A DNA stretch of 8,801 nt from the NCBI GenBank assembly GCA_017503945.1, contig JAFVSB010000007.1, forward strand, positions 1 to 8,801. The letters run 5' to 3'. The position numbers and the translations under genes are program-made. This DNA is from Clostridia bacterium (GTDB lineage: Bacteria; Bacillota; Clostridia; UMGS1810). The notes beneath the pieces are model-generated. The model made no database searches and was not told where the DNA came from. It saw nothing but the letters and a program-made list of their open reading frames with translations. Below are positions 6,886-8,801 of the stretch, piece by piece; positions within the stretch are counted from its first letter, which is position 1; every line of letters starts with the position of its first letter.

Positions 6886-6891
6886 GGAGGG
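6886..6891 (+). promoter_or_regulatory. hslO: Ribosome binding site that sets the hslO start
   Basis: GGAGGG lies four bases before ATG 6896. The frame also stays open from a TTG at 6875, but that codon is upstream of this site and would place it inside the gene, so the ATG at 6896 is the likely start. Confidence 0.85.
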
Positions 6892-6895
6892 AAAA

Positions 6896-7786
6896 ATGAA
6901 AGATTACTTAGTAAGAGCTGTCAGCGAAGATGGCACTCTCAGGGCCTTTGGCTGCATCAGCACCGAGAGCGTTGAGGTGGCAAGAGGCTATCACAACACA
7001 TCCCCCGTTGCCACGGCTGCACTTGGCAGACTTCTCACCGCCTCTGCCATGATGGGCGCAATGCTAAAAGGTGAAAAAGACCTTGTGACACTGCAAATGA
7101 CAGGCTCGGGACCCATTGGGCGAGTGCTTGCTGTGTCGGGGCCTGATTGCAAGGTGAAGGGCTATGTGGGCAATGGCAATGTTGACCTGCCTCTCAACAG
7201 CGCAGGCAAGCTTGATGTTGGCTCAGCCATTGGCACCGATGGCTTTCTCACAGTTATCACAGACCTTGGACTCAAAGAACCCTACATTGGCAAGATTCCT
7301 CTTGTGACGGGCGAGGTGGGTGATGACCTTGTGCAATATTTTGCCATCTCCGAGCAGGTGCCGTCGGTGGTTGGTCTGGGCGTATTGATAGACAGGGATT
7401 TGTCTGTGAAAAATTCGGGCGGATTTATTGTGCAGGTAATGCCCGGTGCAACCGATGAGGCCATTGACCGATTGGAAGAAAACCTCAAAAATATAACGAG
7501 TGTTACAACAATGCTTGAATCGGGCATGAGCATTGAAGAAATCATAGGAGTGGCAATGAACGGCTTTGATTTTCATTTTACTGAAAAAACAGATGTGTCA
7601 TACAGCTGCAACTGCTCAAGAGAGCGCGTAAGACGAGTGCTTTCGTCGATTGGTGAAAGTGAGCTTCGTGCAATCATCGAAGAAGATGGCAAAGCCGAAA
7701 TGTGTTGCCATTTTTGCCCCGAAAAATATGTGTTTGACAAAGAAGAACTTGAGCAGATACTTTCTGAGGTGAATGAAAATGATTAA
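6896..7786 (+). CDS. hslO: Hsp33 redox-regulated chaperone
   Basis: The protein is 296 residues from the chosen ATG (MKDYLVRAV), the usual Hsp33 size. Hsp33 is a cytoplasmic holdase that becomes active when oxidation releases its zinc. The N-terminal domain shows the family blocks SPVATAALGRLLTASAMMGAMLKGE, LQMTGSGPIGRVLAVS and VKGYVGNGNVDLPLN. A middle linker and helical region follow, then the C-terminal zinc switch. Both cysteine pairs are present: C238-x-C240 (YSCNCSRE) and C271-x-x-C274 (CCHFCPEKY), with an additional C270 beside the second pair. The gene lies just after the pump operon terminator, so it should have its own promoter, but I see no convincing one in the short gap. Its 3' end overlaps the HAD phosphatase gene, so the two are probably co-translated. 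Confidence 0.96.
   Translation: MKDYLVRAVSEDGTLRAFGCISTESVEVARGYHNTSPVATAALGRLLTASAMMGAMLKGEKDLVTLQMTGSGPIGRVLAVSGPDCKVKGYVGNGNVDLPLNSAGKLDVGSAIGTDGFLTVITDLGLKEPYIGKIPLVTGEVGDDLVQYFAISEQVPSVVGLGVLIDRDLSVKNSGGFIVQVMPGATDEAIDRLEENLKNITSVTTMLESGMSIEEIIGVAMNGFDFHFTEKTDVSYSCNCSRERVRRVLSSIGESELRAIIEEDGKAEMCCHFCPEKYVFDKEELEQILSEVNEND
7766..7771 (+). promoter_or_regulatory. Ribosome binding site that sets the HAD phosphatase start
   Basis: GAGGTG lies seven bases before ATG 7779 but only one base before the in-frame ATG at 7773. The later ATG is therefore the better start. The site lies within the last codons of hslO. Confidence 0.65.
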
Positions 7787-8435
7787 AGCGTGTATATTTG
7801 ACCTCGATGGCACCCTTCTTGACACAATCCCCACCATCAGTCACTATTGCAATCTTAGTCTTGAAGAGTTTGGCCTTGGCACAATTGAAGACGAAGAATA
7901 CAAATATCTTGTAGGAAATGGTGCAAAGGTTTTGATTGAGCGTGCGCTCGATTTTGTGGGAGCAGATAAAGAGGAGTATTTTGAAAAGGTATATAAATTT
8001 TATACCAAAGCCTATGACAAGGATGTTTCCTATGGCACCAAGCCATATGATGGTATCCCTGAGATGCTTGCTGAGTTAAAGACCATGGGCATCAGAACTT
8101 ATGTGCTTTCCAACAAGCCTGACTTTGCAGCAAATGAAGCCATAAAGACATTTCTGGGCAATCTCATTGATGCCACATATGGCGGCAGAGATGGCGTGGC
8201 GCTAAAGCCCTCCACCGAAGGGGTCGACATTGTGTTGAGTGAAAACGGCATCAAAAGAGAAGAGTGCCTTTACATAGGTGACACAAGTGTAGATATGCAA
8301 ACAGGCAAAAATGCGCTCATGTATACCATAGGAGTGCTCTGGGGCTTTCGCAAGCGCGACGAGCTCGAGGCAAACGGCGCTGATGCGATTGTGTCGCAAG
8401 CGTCAGAGATTGTAGCAATAGCCAAAGAAAAGTAA
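7779..8435 (+). CDS. HAD-superfamily phosphatase, phosphoglycolate-phosphatase-like
   Basis: The 218-residue cytoplasmic hydrolase has all four HAD motifs: D8 and D10 in FDLDGTLLDT (nucleophile and acid/base), S111 in VLSNKPD, K143 in LKPSTEG, and D168/D172 in YIGDTSVDMQTG. The helical cap between motifs I and II (about 16-85) is the type found in Gph and PpaX proteins. Length, cap and the D-L-D-G-T-L-x-D-T start fit the phosphoglycolate/pyrophosphatase-like subfamily, but the true substrate cannot be told from sequence. Start 7779 is preferred over 7773 because of ribosome binding site spacing; the earlier start would add two residues. With start 7779 the gene overlaps hslO by eight bases, and a terminator follows 29 bases after its stop. 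No linked gene reveals the substrate. Confidence 0.92.
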   Translation: MIKACIFDLDGTLLDTIPTISHYCNLSLEEFGLGTIEDEEYKYLVGNGAKVLIERALDFVGADKEEYFEKVYKFYTKAYDKDVSYGTKPYDGIPEMLAELKTMGIRTYVLSNKPDFAANEAIKTFLGNLIDATYGGRDGVALKPSTEGVDIVLSENGIKREECLYIGDTSVDMQTGKNALMYTIGVLWGFRKRDELEANGADAIVSQASEIVAIAKEK

Positions 8436-8464
8436 CATATATATAAAGAAGAAACACTATAGCT

Positions 8465-8510
8465 AAGGTGGCACACAGGTTTTAGCCTTTGATGTGCCGC
8501 TTTCTTTTTG
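8465..8510 (+). terminator. Rho-independent terminator after the HAD phosphatase gene
   Basis: An 11-bp stem pairs AAGGTGGCACA (8465-8475) with TGTGCCGCTTT (8493-8503), including two G-T wobbles. Inside the long loop, AGG (8477-8479) and CCT (8486-8488) can form a small upper stem. TTTTT follows at 8505-8509. Confidence 0.85.
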
Positions 8511-8590
8511 TGCACTTTTACAACACCCCTTTTTTGCCCCTTCACAAATTGTGCCATTATTTGCCACACACACCAATATCTTGTGGTGTC
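8511..8590. other. Non-coding spacer between the terminator and the rRNA promoter
   Basis: No coding region is visible in these 80 bases. They hold two small inverted repeats, CACAAATTGTG (8543-8553) and ACACCA...TGGTGT (8570-8575 with 8584-8589). The second overlaps CAATATCTTG (8574-8583), which fits the core of the NrdR-box consensus. No role is supported for either. Confidence 0.4.
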
Positions 8591-8660
8591 AAAAAAAGTG
8601 AAAAAAATGATGTAAAAAGTTGAAAATTTCCTTGACTTTTATATTTTGTTGTGGTATTCT
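8591..8660 (+). promoter_or_regulatory. Strong sigma-A promoter with UP-element-like A-tracts, probable rrn promoter
   Basis: The -35 box TTGACT (8632-8637) and -10 box TATTCT (8655-8660) are separated by exactly 17 bases. Upstream, 8591-8629 is almost all A-rich, with AAAAAAA and AAAAA tracts, as in UP elements of rRNA promoters. Transcription should start near 8666-8667. No ribosome binding site or open frame follows before the window end, in line with a stable-RNA promoter. Confidence 0.82.
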
Positions 8661-8666
8661 ATTTTA

Positions 8667-8801
8667 GCACCCTTCGAGGGGGCACTTGAACTTTGAAAAA
8701 TGAACAGTATAAGAGGTTCTCGAAAAGAGAATTTGAGTTGAAGCGAAATGCTTTAAATTCAGTAAATTAAGTTAGTGTTTTTTATGAGCTAACAAACTTA
8801 A
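8667..8801 (+). other. Leader of a ribosomal RNA operon (16S gene expected just beyond the window)
   Basis: Downstream of the promoter the RNA would begin with a hairpin (8667-8683, CCCT-TCG-AGGG core). Next comes GAACTTTGAAAAATGAACAG (8689-8707), very like the CTTTGAAAA boxA-type antitermination sequence of Bacillota rRNA leaders and spacers. Further small hairpins follow, TTCTC-GAAAA-GAGAA (8717-8731) and AAGC-GAAAT-GCTT. Near the end GAGCTAACAAACTT resembles the stretch that commonly precedes the start of 16S rRNA. The 16S gene itself is not in the window, so this is an inference from leader features. Confidence 0.75.

Noticed and set aside
6875..6895. TTG start adding seven residues to Hsp33
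   Set aside because: It would place the clear GGAGGG inside the coding region and uses a weaker start codon; family proteins begin near MKDYLVRA.
8543..8553. CACAAATTGTG as a second, paired NrdR box
   Set aside because: The distance to the other site is suitable, but the centre is three bases too short for the ten-base NrdR core, so it does not fit.
8270..8569. Minus-strand open frame of 99 codons at the end of the HAD gene
   Set aside because: It is antisense to the phosphatase C-terminus and the terminator hairpin, with no domain or start signal.
1..8801. CRISPR arrays, insertion sequences, toxin-antitoxin or defence genes
   Set aside because: No spaced direct repeats, transposase or integrase motifs, or recognisable defence proteins are present on either strand.

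Overview
The window suggests an anaerobic, fermentative member of the Clostridia, plausibly a gut Oscillospiraceae/Ruminococcaceae-type organism. This is inferred from the AT-rich intergenic DNA, strong AGGAGG-type ribosome binding sites, a biotin-dependent sodium-pumping decarboxylase operon, Hsp33, and a Gram-positive style rRNA leader. All nine supported genes lie on the + strand and the coding density is high.

Layout. (1) 1-2779: a divergent LarC (DUF111)-like protein is followed with no gap by an RluA-family pseudouridine synthase, then by a PfkB-type sugar kinase that most resembles 2-keto-3-deoxygluconate kinase. A hairpin terminator closes this unit. (2) 2780-3067: an A-rich intergenic region holds that terminator, a short tRNA T-arm-like fragment, and a strong dyad whose geometry resembles a Rex operator. 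(3) 3068-6814: a four-gene operon in the order gamma (OadG), biotin carrier, beta (OadB), alpha (OadA-type carboxyltransferase) ends in a textbook terminator. (4) 6896-8435: hslO (Hsp33) overlaps a HAD-family phosphatase gene, and another terminator follows. (5) 8511-8801: no coding gene. A very good sigma-A promoter with upstream A-tracts leads into what looks like the leader of a ribosomal RNA operon, with the 16S gene expected just beyond the window.

How the genes work together. The central operon would make a membrane complex. Alpha transfers the carboxyl group of a 2-oxoacid, most likely oxaloacetate, to biotin on the separate carrier protein. Beta decarboxylates carboxybiotin and exports Na+, and gamma anchors the complex. 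The result is an Na+ gradient from fermentation. The flanking genes are housekeeping or carbon metabolism: rRNA modification, KDG phosphorylation, redox chaperone and metabolite phosphatase.

No clearly new system such as a defence island or mobile element was found. The most unusual items are the beta subunit, which carries a signal peptide and an extra-cytoplasmic domain of about 140 residues ahead of the normal pump core, the LarC1-only protein that has lost the family's signature residues, and the Rex-like dyad in front of the pump operon.
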